Of a DNA stretch of 64,000 nucleotides, positions 24,486 to 35,310 are shown in pieces. The stretch's first letter is position 1, and each line of letters opens with the position of its first letter. The notes beneath the pieces were generated by a model, which did no database searches, was not told the origin of the DNA, and was given only the letters and a program-made list of their open reading frames with translations. The stretch comes from Blepharisma stoltei. Lineage: Eukaryota > Ciliophora > Heterotrichea > Heterotrichida > Blepharismidae. The stretch spans positions 1 through 64,000 of the forward strand of contig CAJZBQ010000013.1 of assembly GCA_914767885.1 (NCBI GenBank). The letters run 5' to 3'. Position numbers and translations under genes: made by a program.

Positions 24486-25126
24486 TTAATTACTTATTGT
24501 ATATACATAAAATGACGTATGGCGACCGACCCACCCTCTCAGTGGTGGTTACCCATGTATATCCGGGCATGGTTTTTGGAGCCAGGAATTAGCCCAACAA
24601 CATCTGGGACCTCGAAGCGAGAGGCCTAAGCGCGAGAGCCGCTGCTTTTGCGACCAGATCCATGGGCAGTTATTCGTGACTTCTTTTTGCCAGCAGCGCT
24701 CAGCCCAGTGAGTGCCCGAAATGAGGCAGGGTGAATTACCTGCCTAAGCTGCTTTAGTGGCTCGCCCCGAATGGCGAAAGCTGTTGAGTTCTTTCTCGGG
24801 ATGACCGGAAAAGAGGGGAGGCGAGTTAGACACCAAAACGGGGGTCTCTCCAGTTGAAAAGGTGCCCTTCAATGGGCAGATCTGGCGGACGACGAAGCGG
24901 AGTTGGCGTAAACTTAGGCGACGATCCAAGTTGGAAATGGAGGTGGTCAGCAAAGCCGGTATGAGACGGCCCTTGACAATGCCTCTACCGAGAAACCGGG
25001 GGTTTCGGCCCGGGCTTGGTGAACGCTCTGCCACCACACGGGAAACCGTGGCATGCGACCTCGGACGTAGTAGGGACCTTAAATACCCAGCGTAATCTTA
25101 ATCTTAATCTTAATTACTTATTGTGT
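24486..25126 (+). mobile_element. GC-rich retroposon with 17-bp target duplication
   Basis: A GC-rich block of about 590 bp flanked by TTAATTACTTATTGTAT (24486-24502) and TTAATTACTTATTGTGT (25110-25126). The right end has a tandem TAATCT tail (25093-25110), typical of LINE or SINE 3' ends. The left end begins with AAAATGACGTATGGCG. Apparent ORFs inside (for example 24862-25095) lack any domain and are likely chance. It lies 2 bp beyond the ArfGAP stop and ends 3 bp before the stop of the convergent propeller gene. A decayed relative lies at 38985-39510. Confidence 0.8.
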
Positions 25127-25129
25127 GAA

Positions 25130-28100
25130 TTAATTTTCAGTTTTATTTTCGTATACAGCATAATGGAGAAGGGGTATTAGATTCCCTGGCAGAACACTGG
25201 AAGCCCTGCTTATGAAAGTTTCTGTGGTGTAGCCAGTATGCAGTGCATATTGGTGCGCGTATTTTATCATTAAGGCTTGTGTTTCTTCTCTTTGATCTTT
25301 CTGGATAAATAGTGCTAATAATTTTATTACATCATTTTTCCCTTCAAGAAGTCTTGCTTTAAATGCGTGGCTTCATTTCCCTTCTGCTTCGTAGACACAA
25401 AACAAAATCGGCAAGCATTTCAGCCCAGATCCCATTAGAGTTATTTGTGTTAGATCATAAAAACCTTTTAAATTCCCTAGGAGCATTGAAAATAGGGTTG
25501 CTAAAGTGTCTTCTATGTTATCAGATATTGCTTTATATATGCTATACCCTACAAGCATTAGAAATCGTGTCAGCGACGCCTTGAACTCTTTAGTAAAAGA
25601 CTCAGGCCCAGTAAAAGCTTGCAAAAAGTCTTCAGAAAACTGCTCTAGAGCATCTGCCACACACCCAAATGCAAAAGAACTTTGGTCTATTTCTGCTATT
25701 CTTTTATGGTAAATATGTGTCGTCTTTATTGTAAAAGTGCTATTACTCTTATACACTTTTAAGGGAAGAAGCGATATAATGTTGTCGAGGTTTGAGAAGA
25801 GAGGGTGGTAGGAGGAAAACAGCAATTCGACATCAGACAGTTTTTGGACTGTCCTGAGAAGTTTGCAGAAGGATAGCTTTTCAGCATAGACTAACCCCTC
25901 TCCCATCCTTGATCGAATGATTTTATATATTAAAGCATGAAACTCAGCCCACTTTTATCTAAATGCCTATCTTTGATAGTAATTAATATTAGAAATTATA
26001 CCTTATAATCCTTATTACAATTCAAGTGACTTCTGGTAGATTTGCTAATATATTGCATACTATACCTCTTGTGGCTAGAAAATGAAGTGCTTAGACAGAA
26101 AAATTTTAATATAAAAAATTAATGTCATAAAAACTTTATATAATCATCCTTAATCTAGAGATTGGCCGATCGAGAATAGGAGAGTAAGAATTTTGAGGCT
26201 GGTAGATCTAGAGACAACTGCTCTGCTAAAATCAGAAGGATTATTTGTGAGGTAGGCTTCAAAGAGTTGAAATAAGCAGGTATTGATTGACGAAAGGCTT
26301 GGTTTAAAGGAATATCATTACTTTTTTGCTTATGGAGGATTGGCAGTAAAAATGCAACCACTGAGTCTATTTCTGTTTCATTATAAAACGGCTTGAAAGA
26401 ATCCAGCTGCGAATTTGCCAGTGGTTCAATTTTCAAAGAGCTTTCCCAAGCTTTATAAGAAGGAGCGCTTTCTTCATTTATATGCTTAAGAATATAAGCT
26501 AAAATTATCGAAAAATGCCTATACTGGTGCTTATCAAGCTTTCTGAAAATAGCTCACAAATAATTATAAATCTCAATCCATAGCCCTCTTTCGCTTATAT
26601 AATTTTCTGCAGTGGCTAAAGGGTATGATGAGCTAAGCACAGAAATTTTGAATTTTATTTCCATTTCACTTTCTTCTTCGAGCAATTCATTTAAAATTTC
26701 TTTTGGGTCAATGCCTCTGCTTTCCAGAAGCACGATAAGTTTATTTGCGGAGTTAATGTCCCCAGCTATGATAGCGTTCCTAAGTTCTTCTTTTTTATCA
26801 GTTTTCAGCTCAGTTATCAAGTGCAGCCCTTGATCTGTAATAATATACAAATTCTGATCATGAAATGCATAACTCCCCCCCCATCCTTGATCGAACGACT
26901 CGCCGTCGTTCGATCAAGGATGGGGGTTAAAAAAAAATTGTTTTGGGAAAAAAATTTTTATATATAAAATATATATATATATATACATATATTTTTATTT
27001 ACTTTTAAATAAGAGTGTTAAGAGTATTTAATAATTATTTTTACAGCAAAAAATTGAATTAATCTCATAAAAATACCAATTTTTAATATTTTGATTTATT
27101 AGTTATCCCTTTAAACTGTATAAATTTTAATTTGTTTCTTATTAAATTAAAATTTTTTTTTAAAAATTTTAAAGAATCTCTATTTTATTAGATTATTGAG
27201 TTTTTAAGCCTAGGTTGATGACTAAATTACTTCGAATGGTTGATTCCGAAGCTTTCTGTCGTCTCAAAGTCTCTGAAAACAACTTCATTATGCACATCTT
27301 CCCAAACTTTTGATAACTAATATATTTTTATATATATAAAATTTTGCATGATATGAAAATCGTTCGATCAAGGATGGGGATTAATTTTCCCAATTTTTAG
27401 GAATTTTTACAGTCAATCGTTCGATCAAGGATGGGGGGGGAGTAAGAAAAGATTTGCTTTACAGATGAGGAATGTTCCCATAACTTAAGATCTTCAATCC
27501 CTCTGGCAGTCCATAGTTCATAGTTAATTGAGTCTATTTTCCTTCCATTACAGCCTCCACATACACAAATTTTAATTTCTTTTCTGTCTAAATCTGACTT
27601 TCTTTCCATTATTTCGCTAGCATAGCATTTCCCAATAATCATCAAATCATTTTCAGTCAATAGTAAAACAGTCTTTTTCCATAGCAGAGAAAAATCATGA
27701 TTACCATACGGCAGTGCAAAAGAAAACGTAGGCCTTGGGAGGTTTTCAAAATCATGAATATCTATATGAGTATCATAAGTCGCCACGATTATAGGCCCTC
27801 TATACGAGTTTTGATAGGAAACTTTGGCTTTAGGTCCAAAATTTAGATAATTTGGCTTCAAGCCTTCTTTGATATCCAGCAATAAATCAGAAATCGCAAT
27901 CAAGCAGCAGTTTTTGTCCCCAGAATGGATTAATATAGATTTCATAGTCTCAATCAGCTGAATGCTGGCTATTCCGTTAGGCAGAGTAAATGATCTTTCC
28001 ATCTGCCCCGTGCCTGAATTAATCACTATTAAAGACCCGCTGAGCGTACTCACAATGATCCATTCTTCACATCACACCATTCCTGTAAACGAAACCTGAT

Positions 28101-28536
28101 TATTTATCTGCAAACAGGTGACGTCTAAATGATTTTCATATCTTCTTTCTCTATTAACTAAGCAGTGCCCTATAGTATCAATCATATCATCAATGACATT
28201 ATCAGGCATCTGCGGTCTTTCAAGCACCGAAAAGAAGTCTTTTTCAATAAACCGCTTCCAGGTCGCATTAAAGTGATCAGACTGGCACGAGTAAGATGTA
28301 AAAATAAACAAAGACCCTTGGCTGACTAAAATTGCTATAAATTCTGATTTTATACAAATAGATACAGGCTGTAATGACTGAATTGTAAATCATGGAAGAG
28401 TTTTTAGAGTATTGTGATGGTAATATAGAAGAGAGGTGGAGGTAGCTATAAGAGCTTGGAAATCAGGAACACATTCACAAGCTGCTGCAATTGGAGCAGC
28501 TTCCACTAAAGTTGTAAGAGAATATATGTCTTCCAT
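25130..28536 (-). CDS. Beta-propeller/helical-repeat protein, unknown
   Basis: Starts at ATG 28536 (MEDIYSLTTL) and ends at TAA 25130; after removal of two IESs (26870-27442 and 25892-26184) it is 847 codons. The N-terminal half has repeated beta-strand patterns such as S-L-L-Y-Y-H, G-S-L-F-I-F-T, G-S-L-I-V-I-N and N-L-Y-I-I-T-D, suggesting a WD-like propeller. The C-terminal half is helical with solenoid character. This layout occurs in nucleoporins (Nup133/155 type) and membrane-tethering subunits, but I cannot assign a family. Several TGA codons read as Trp. It starts 16 bp after the MAP kinase stop codon, in the same direction. Confidence 0.78.
25892..26184. mobile_element. IES, CTTGATCGAAC family, in propeller gene
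   Basis: TA at 25892-25893 and 26185-26186. Left end TAACCCCTCTCCCATCCTTG followed by ATCGAATGA; right end on the other strand TACTCTCCTATTCTCGATCG. Excision joins P-A-S-K-F to L-V-Y-A-E-K-L. The inverted repeat contributes the false start MGEGL seen if the IES is ignored. Confidence 0.85.
26870..27442. mobile_element. IES, CTTGATCGAAC family, composite, in propeller gene
   Basis: A 573-bp element between TA 26870-26871 and TA 27443-27444. Left: TAACTCCCCCCCCATCCTTG then ATCGAACGACTCG; right: ATCAAGGATGGGGGGGGAG before TA. Each end carries a second copy of the block (inverted at 26900-26925, direct at 27360-27378), matching the doubled-end architecture of the GTGAGCGAAC family. The middle is extremely AT-rich, with a TA dinucleotide run near 26970. 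Excision joins Q-I-F-S to Y-A-F-H-D-Q-N in frame. Confidence 0.9.
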
Positions 28537-28552
28537 ATAGTTATCTATTAAA

Positions 28553-29611
28553 TTAATCATCTAATTGCGAAGAGATTTCGAGCTCTTCTAGCAGTAAAGC
28601 TTTCATTTGGTCAAATGAGAGCTCGGCATCTTCAAACTCAAACGCAATGGTTTCTTGAGAAACTGGCTCTTCGTCAGAGTCATGCAAATCTGCGAGATAT
28701 GGGTGTCTTAGCGCTTCTTCTACAGTGAGTCTCTGGCTTGGGTTGAATGCCAGCAGTTTTTCTAATAAGTCAATAGCTTCTGGAGGGGCTTCAGGGTTTA
28801 TGATATTTTGTAGTGGCTGTTTCACATGTTTGTCGAGCGACTTCACAAATTTCCTCGCATGGTCATTTGCAATGAACTCTAAATCAGCTTCATCAGGTGT
28901 CCCAAGGGTTTTTATAATCAAATCTATCTGTTTTATATAATTCTGCCCCGGGAACAGAACTCTCCTCCCTAAAATCTCGCCAAATGTGCAGCCTACGCTC
29001 CAAATATCGACTGCTTTTGTATAATTGTGAGAAGAAAGCATGATTTCTGGAGCTCTATAAAACCTAGTGACCACGTATTCAGTCAGGTCTTCCAAGCTTG
29101 AGTTTATTTGTCGACTGAGCCCGAAGTCACAAATCTTGATAGAGCAGTCAGCATTTACAAGGATATTGCTGGGCTTTATGTCTCTGTGAACAATATTAGC
29201 GCTATGGATAAACTTCAGTGCTCTTAGGATGTAATAGATAAAATACTGGGCATGGTCATTGGTGAGCTCTTGGTCTGACTTAAGAATCCTATGCAGATCA
29301 GTTTCCATAAGAGGAGTGATGATGTAGATTTCGCCAAGCTCAGAAGGGTCAGCGTGGATGTGTATAACCCGCTTCAGCCCTAATATACCATCATGCCTAA
29401 GCAGCCGCATAGCTTTGATTTCTCGAAGGTTTCGCTTGGCGTCAATCACGTCTTCGATTTTGTTCAGTTTTTTTATTGCTACAGCTTCATCTTTTTCAGT
29501 GTCACGGGCTTGGATTACTGTGCCATAAGCCCCATAGCCTATGATTTTTTCTGCAGTGTACCTTGGGCTTATGTGAAAAGAGTTTAAAATTTCTTCAGCT
29601 GTTTCTCCCAT
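28553..29611 (-). CDS. Mitogen-activated protein kinase (TEY type)
   Basis: An uninterrupted 352-aa kinase. Glycine loop GYGAYGTV (about residue 25), lysine in VAIKKL, catalytic HRDIKPSN, DFGLSR, and the activation loop L-T-E-Y-V-V-T-R-F-Y-R-A-P-E with the TEY dual-phosphorylation motif of ERK-type MAPKs. The MAPK insert (GQNYIKQIDLI) and the C-terminal P-Y-L-x-x-L-H-D-x-x-D-E-P segment follow. It phosphorylates Ser/Thr-Pro sites downstream of a MAPK kinase. No intron or IES. It starts 21 bp after the PKG stop and ends 16 bp before the next start, all on the minus strand; such spacing leaves almost no room for separate promoters. Confidence 0.95.
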   Translation of the reverse strand: MGETAEEILNSFHISPRYTAEKIIGYGAYGTVIQARDTEKDEAVAIKKLNKIEDVIDAKRNLREIKAMRLLRHDGILGLKRVIHIHADPSELGEIYIITPLMETDLHRILKSDQELTNDHAQYFIYYILRALKFIHSANIVHRDIKPSNILVNADCSIKICDFGLSRQINSSLEDLTEYVVTRFYRAPEIMLSSHNYTKAVDIWSVGCTFGEILGRRVLFPGQNYIKQIDLIIKTLGTPDEADLEFIANDHARKFVKSLDKHVKQPLQNIINPEAPPEAIDLLEKLLAFNPSQRLTVEEALRHPYLADLHDSDEEPVSQETIAFEFEDAELSFDQMKALLLEELEISSQLDD

Positions 29612-29632
29612 TTAATATAGATTAAATTACAA

Positions 29633-32350
29633 TTAAAATGGATCGTCCCAGCCTGGGTCTGGCAGTTTGCCTCGCTTAGGCACGTCAATTGAGTCTCTAG
29701 CCTCTTCTTGCTATATAAAGATTACAGAAATAAAAGCAGACAATGTCTGCTTGCTTCTCATAGCTGGCAAAATTTCGTCAGAAATGCTTGGAACTCTGGG
29801 AATATAAGGCGGCTTTATTTGTTTGCTGAGGATATTGTCCCAGTTTACACTCTTAAAGTAGCTGTGGTTTTTTATGATTTCTGTGTTTGCGCGCATGGCA
29901 GGGTTTTTGTCAAGTAAAACTTCGACTATCTGCAAGGTTTTTAAGGACTTGTTTATTTTTGGAGGAAAACCCAGTCTGTTTTTGAGAATTTTTTCATAGA
30001 TTTTGTAAGGCTCTTCGTCTGAGTCTCCAAAGGGCATCATCCCACATACAAATTCATAAGCCATAACTCCAAGGCACCAATAATCTGCTGAAATCCCATA
30101 CCCTTTCCCTAAAATGACTTCAGGTGCCATATAATGTGGCGTCCCCACAATTGTATAAGTCCTCCCTTGAATAATCTTAGCAGTCCCAAAATCAATCAGC
30201 TTAGGATAGCCTTCTTCGTCAATCATAATATTTTCTGGCTTAAGGTCTCTATAAACAATATCCCTCTCATGCATATGTTCAAGTATAGCTAGCATGCACG
30301 ATATATAGAACTTTGAATTGGCGTCGTTCATGCTTCCTAGCTCCCTTAAGACGTCAAATAAGTCTTTGCCTTGAACATATTCTTGGAGAAAATAAATTCT
30401 TTCGTGGTCTTTAAAGGTTTTGACTAATTTCATTATCAGAGGATGGTCAGTCTGTAGGAGAATATGACGCTCGAGGAGTAAGCTACTATAGAGATCATAG
30501 GCTTTGATTTTATCTCGGCATATAGTTTTTAGTGCATATGGAAGTCTGGTGGTCTTGTGGGCTGCAAGAAAGACGTTCCCGAACATCCCTTTGCCTAATA
30601 GTTTGACTATGTGCAAATCTTTGAGAGTGATTTTGTCATCTTGAAGCTCAATTCTCTTTAAAAGCATGATTCTTACGCCTTCGTTTACTAGGCTTAAAAA
30701 GTCTTCTTTGCTTAGTACCCACACTTGTACAATTCCGTTAGCCTTTACTGTTGCAGTTCTTTTTTCTTTTAAAATAATTGATCTTTCCCCAAAGTAATCA
30801 TGCTGGCCTATAGTCCTAATCACTGCGTTATTTTTTATGATATCCACTTTTCCTTCTTTTACTATATAAAAGGCATCCCCTGGGGCATTTTCATAAAAAA
30901 TTACTTCTCTATCTCCAAATTCCCTCACAAATACTTTATTTACCAGAGACTCCAATTTCTTAAAAGGTAGTGCTTTGAGTAGCTGGACGTTTCTCATAAT
31001 GCTTAAAATCTCGTTTCGTGAGCTTACTCTATTGAGCTGCCCTCCTATGCAGGCCTCAAACTCTTGTCTTGCTATTTCTTCAATATCCACGTTTCCTTCT
31101 GCTCTTAAGTTTTCTTCGAAAACTCCTTCAGGAGCCGCTTCGAATTCTTCATCTCCTATACATTCTAAAACATTGACTTTTTTTCTGGACTGTTCTGCTA
31201 TTAAACTTCCTTTTACAAGGATTCACAGCTTTTTCCCTTTAGGTGCCCCTCTAGGAATAACAACCTCATTTGGCTGAAAAGACTTGCATTTCATTTTGCT
31301 TATAATGTCTTCTTCCTGGGCTTTTGTTAGGCTTTTCAAAAAAGAGCTGCTTTCTAGTGCAATTCTTTGCGAGTTTTTGTAGATTATTTTTTGTAGGTGG
31401 CTTCCCAAAGCACGTGCCAGATCATCTCTTCCTATATACAGAAGAGTTGCCTTGGTTACCACAGCGATAGTAGCCGTTCTTACACTATTATACAATAATG
31501 CCTGCTCACCGAAATAATCCCCTCTGCTCATTTGGCGGACGATTTTTCCTTTAATTGTACAATTAACTAGCCCATCTTTGATTATATAAAACAGGTTCCC
31601 TGGCTCTCCTTCAGTTACTACCTTTCTCCCAGGATCAAACTCTTGATGGCTCAAAGCAGCCAGCAAGGTTTCTTGTTGATTTTTATTCAAGCACTGAAAA
31701 ATTGGTACACTTTCAATAAACTGCTTATTTTCGTTATATCTTTGAGCATTGATTGATTCAATTGCGTTACGAAATTCATACCTGTCAATTCCCCATAGCA
31801 TCACTTTTTCTATAGAAAGGACTGTATTGGTTCGCTCACACTCTTGCATAAGAGCCATTTCTCCAAAGCTGCCGCCTTTGCCTAGCACAGTTTTTTGCAT
31901 TCCTTTCTCGACTACTTCGCACCTTCCTTTAGAAATAATAAAAAAATGAGTAGCAGGGCTTCCTTTGGAATAAATTACCTGCTGTGGCTCCATCACATAA
32001 AGCCTCATATTTGAAATGGCAGCTTCTATGTTGTCTTCTGAGAGGCTCTGGAAAATGAAATGGTGTCCTAAGGCAGCCCTGATTTCTTTTTTGTCCTGCA
32101 TGGTTTTGGGGACTTCTTTGATAATTGCAGTAGAAGCTTCAGTAGGGACAATAGTTCTGCCTCGTTTCAAGGTCATAGCCCTTTTCTTTTCGTTTCTTTT
32201 GGCTGGCTGATTGGGGAGATTTTCTTCTGGGAATAGTCCTCCCATCGATATAGCTCGGTTGTGCAGGAATTTAGCTGTAGCGCTTCTTTTTAGAGGCATT
32301 ATAGCAGAGACTGTATCAGAAGAGTTTTTCTTGATCGTGCAATTCCCCAT
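29633..32350 (-). CDS. cGMP-dependent protein kinase, four cNMP domains
   Basis: A 900-aa protein after removal of one 15-nt intron. The N-terminus MGNCTIKK fits N-myristoylation and palmitoylation. Four cyclic-nucleotide-binding domains follow: phosphate-binding cassettes GEMALMQECERTNTV, GEQALLYNSVRTATI and GERSIILKEKRTATV are intact in domains 1, 2 and 4, while domain 3 (after the Trp-TGA at about residue 376) lacks the cassette. The AGC kinase has GKGMFGNV, YALKTI, YRDLKPEN, DFGTAK and MAPEV, and ends GWDDPF. The arrangement of three functional sites and a degenerate third is known from apicomplexan PKG. It likely controls cGMP-driven motility or secretion at membranes. Confidence 0.94.
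29711..29725 (-). other. 15-nt intron in PKG gene
   Basis: GTAATCTTTATATAG on the minus strand; its removal extends the kinase to the conserved Trp-containing C-terminus instead of an early stop. Confidence 0.88.
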
Positions 32351-32419
32351 ATATTATGCAAAAATCTTTAAATTAAAGATATCTTTTTTCATTAAAAATT
32401 AGTCTATTAAATATCTATC

Positions 32420-33511
32420 TTAAATAAACACTTTTGGGTAGAAATTCTCCTCTTTGATTGTTTTCCCTGTAAATTGCCCATAAATTTTGACAAAAAATAA
32501 AGCAATGCCTGTGATTACAGCAATATATAGTAATAATGCAGCAAATAGAACAAAAATAGCGTCAATAAGCAGGATTACTGGGATTATAAATACCAATAGG
32601 ACTCCTACAAGAATTGGGTTGTGCTCTAGAATTCTGAACCATTGCAATAAATAGTGCCCTGTAACTATAAACATCAAGACAATTAAAATTATCGGCGACA
32701 ATAAAAACAGCAGAGGGTAGAAATATTTTTTATACTCAAATATTCACAATTCAGACTCCAGCTCATTTATATAGTCCTTTGCGATTACCAAAGCAATAAA
32801 AGGAGAAAATGGGAATAAGAAAGGCCCAAATATCAAGCATAGTATAATAAACCAGTTTACGTTCCATATATCTTTTCCAAGCAAGCAATAGAAGCTGTGG
32901 TTCGGATCAAGCTTGTTACTTCCACAGATCCAGCATCAGGTTGTCCCGCATACACAGTTCATATGTGAACACCCACCTCGCTTTTCGACCATCCTCTTGC
33001 ACTTAGGACAAAACTTCACATTATTTGCTTTTACCCATTCTTCGAACTGTATATCGTCATTTTTGTGGCATCTTTTCCAGCCGTGCCAGGAATCAAGGCA
33101 GAAGAAGCAATATAGATGCCCGCACTCGTTGCATTTTAATTTGCTCTTATTCGAGCTCCCAGTGTCATATCCATTACATCCTACCTTTGGACAAAATCTT
33201 ACAAAAGGGTTCATATTGAGCTCTTCTCTCAATAAAAAACGGTCATATTTCTGTATCCATGATTTATCTAGAATTTCTGATAAATATTTTCGACTGAGGG
33301 GGTTTGTGCAGATCGGACATTTAAGATTTCTTACTTTTGATTCCGAGATTGAGTGCATGAGGTACAATTTCATGCAGTCTACACAAAAAGAATGCCCACA
33401 GTAAGGAATTGTTGTGTTATTTTGTTTATCCCAGTAACAAATTGGGCACATTTCAGTACTTTCTTTGCTTACGAGCTCTATTTCTTCGATTGTTGAATTC
33501 AAAGAGTCCAT
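32420..33511 (-). CDS. RBR-type E3 ubiquitin ligase with membrane tail
   Basis: A 363-aa protein reading one TGA as Trp. RING1: CPIC...YCGHSFCVDC...CPIC. IBR: C-P-K-V-G-C...CNECGHLYCFFC. RING2: CPKCKRMVEKRGGCSHMNC, then C-G-T-T-W-C-W-I-C, where the Cys of GGC-S-H-M is the expected catalytic ubiquitin acceptor. This is the RING-between-RING architecture that transfers ubiquitin through a thioester. The C-terminal 150 residues hold three or four hydrophobic helices, so the enzyme is membrane-anchored, like RNF144/RNF19-type ligases. A decayed copy lies just upstream at 34320-35300. It ends 69 bp before the PKG start. Confidence 0.93.
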
Positions 33512-33739
33512 TTTTATTTTAAATTAAGCGATTAACGACTATTCGTAAGAGAAAAACGAAAAGTAAAAAATGATGAAAATAGGCAGCTGGGACTGAGATA
33601 AGTTGTTGGGGAGTAAAAAAGCCATTTTTAATATTTTTAATTGAAAAGTTTAGGGGAATAATTAGTGTCTTGCTTTGCATATGGCTCTTTTCCCTTTTGG
33701 CCTCCTATGTGGGGCACTTTATCCTTTCAAAGTTGGATT

Positions 33740-34190
33740 TCTTTTCTATTCAAAATAGATACATATAAAATGGCGAATTATCCGGCCCATCCTTCTCCCA
33801 TAATCTCTCGGGTTTTTTGGGTTTAAGAGAGCCTGAACCTAGAGCTTGTGTCCAGGTGGTTTTTTCTCCCTAGTCAGGGGAGCCAGAGTCCATATACCAA
33901 CTCCTAGCTTCTGGATACGAAGGCAATAGGGGTCAAAAGGAGGATCCGGGGTCTTGCCCTATCTTCCATCTCAGATAGATCATGCTGACACTAGGAGTTG
34001 TCTAAGGAAGTACTTGGGTGCGTCTTTACAAGAGATAATGACGTTAACATTTTTTGGTGATGTCGACAGAAAAGGGCCTAAGTAAAAGCCAATACCTAGG
34101 CGAAGATTCTGAAGTCGTCAAGGTGGAGAGTGGCTGAAATAATCCCCGAAGACCTATTCTAATTTATAATAATCTCTATTTTAAATAGGA
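33740..34190 (+). mobile_element. GC-rich retroposon between RBR gene and pseudogene
   Basis: A GC-richer island begins AAAATGGCGAATTATCCGG (about 33768) and ends in a TA-rich tail near 34160. The flanks TCTATTCAAAATAG (33745) and TCTATTTTAAATAG (34175) look like a worn target duplication. No ORF. The AAAATGGCG start recurs in other islands of the window (45590 and the reverse strand near 57920). Confidence 0.5.
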
Positions 34191-34319
34191 GTTGACAAAT
34201 CCCTTTAAAATTTGCCAGATCTGTCACATTTTGAATAGCGAAAGATGCCAAATCTGTACCGAAAAGGGCAGAAGGCCCTTAAAAGGAGACCAAGACGTAT
34301 ATGTGTAAATACCCTAAAA

Positions 34320-35300
34320 TTTTAATAAAAAAAGTAAAATTCCTGCAACAAAGCCTAACATTATAATTGTCACTATGCAAGGTATAAAAGCGATTACAAT
34401 GATGCTCATAAAAGGAAACAGTAATAAAATAAGCAGGAGCCTAAATCATAGAGGATGCCTAAATCTGAAAAAAAATCTAATCGCAGGAGATAGGCACCTC
34501 AATAAGTAGAAGAACTTCAATTAATGGAGAAAAAATCAAAAATAGCATAACCAAAATATCTATGCGTGCAATTCATTTCACAGGGTCAATTTCTTGAAAC
34601 CAGCTTAGAATTATATAAAAAATATAAAAAAGTGCCAAGGAAACAGCAAAAGTCCAAAAATTAAAGCGAAAATTAAAATCTAATGAATTTCCATATATCT
34701 CCCGCTCCAACAGCGGATATTGTGATAGGTTCTTGGTTGTTTCCTCCGCACCTTCAGCAATAGTACCAATGATGCCTATATATGCAAACATATTATGGCC
34801 TCTTCTCCTTATTTCAGCCCTCCTTACATTAGGGCAAAATTTCACGCTATTTTTCTCGGCTCATTCTCAAATTCTATATCGGCAATTTTCTTCTTGCAGT
34901 AGTACCATAATTCAGAGAGCAGAATAAGCAATACTCATAGCTACATTTATTGCATTTTAATTTCTTTTTATTGGAGCTCCAAGAAGATCATAGCCGTCAC
35001 ATTCAATTTTAGGACAAAACCTGACGTAATGATATGGACGAGTTCTTCTTGCAGTAGAGATCTGTCATATTTTTGAGGAAATGATAGTAGAAAGAAAATC
35101 TCGGCTGATAGTTCTGGTGCAGACGGAAATTGGATGGAATATTGGTTACTTTTGATTCTGAGATCAGGGAAATTAAATAGGAATTTAAGCATTCTTGACA
35201 AAAAATGTGACCACAGTCAGTGACTGTGATGAGAGAGGACTTGGATATATAGCAGATTGGGCGAATTTGGTAGTGCTTTTTGTTAAGGCTCCTCTTCTAA
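34320..35300 (-). pseudogene. RBR ligase pseudogene (tandem duplicate)
   Basis: Fragments in shifting frames align with the intact RBR gene in the same order: a KYDRSLLQEELV stretch (around 35070) like KYDRFLLREELN, then a FVLKLNVTAMI stretch, then MKFCPNVRRAEIRRRGHNM (34845) like KFCPKCKRMVEKRGGCSHM, then hydrophobic segments. Zinc-binding cysteines are lost by frameshift or substitution. The copy lies upstream of its parent on the same strand, so it is a dead tandem duplicate, now separated from it by a retroposon. Confidence 0.8.
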
Positions 35301-35310
35301 GATTATATAA

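Noticed and set aside
24510-25080. Structural RNA or rRNA fragment suggested by GC content
   Set aside because: No rRNA or tRNA signature that I can name; target duplication and tail fit a retroposon better.
24862-25095. Arg-rich ORF within the GC block, and the minus-strand ORF opposite it
   Set aside because: No domain; both lie inside a retroposon with target duplications, and GC-rich DNA gives long chance frames.
25373-25906. Separate gene starting MGEGLVYAEK
   Set aside because: The start lies in the inverted repeat of an IES; the coding sequence is a middle piece of the propeller gene.
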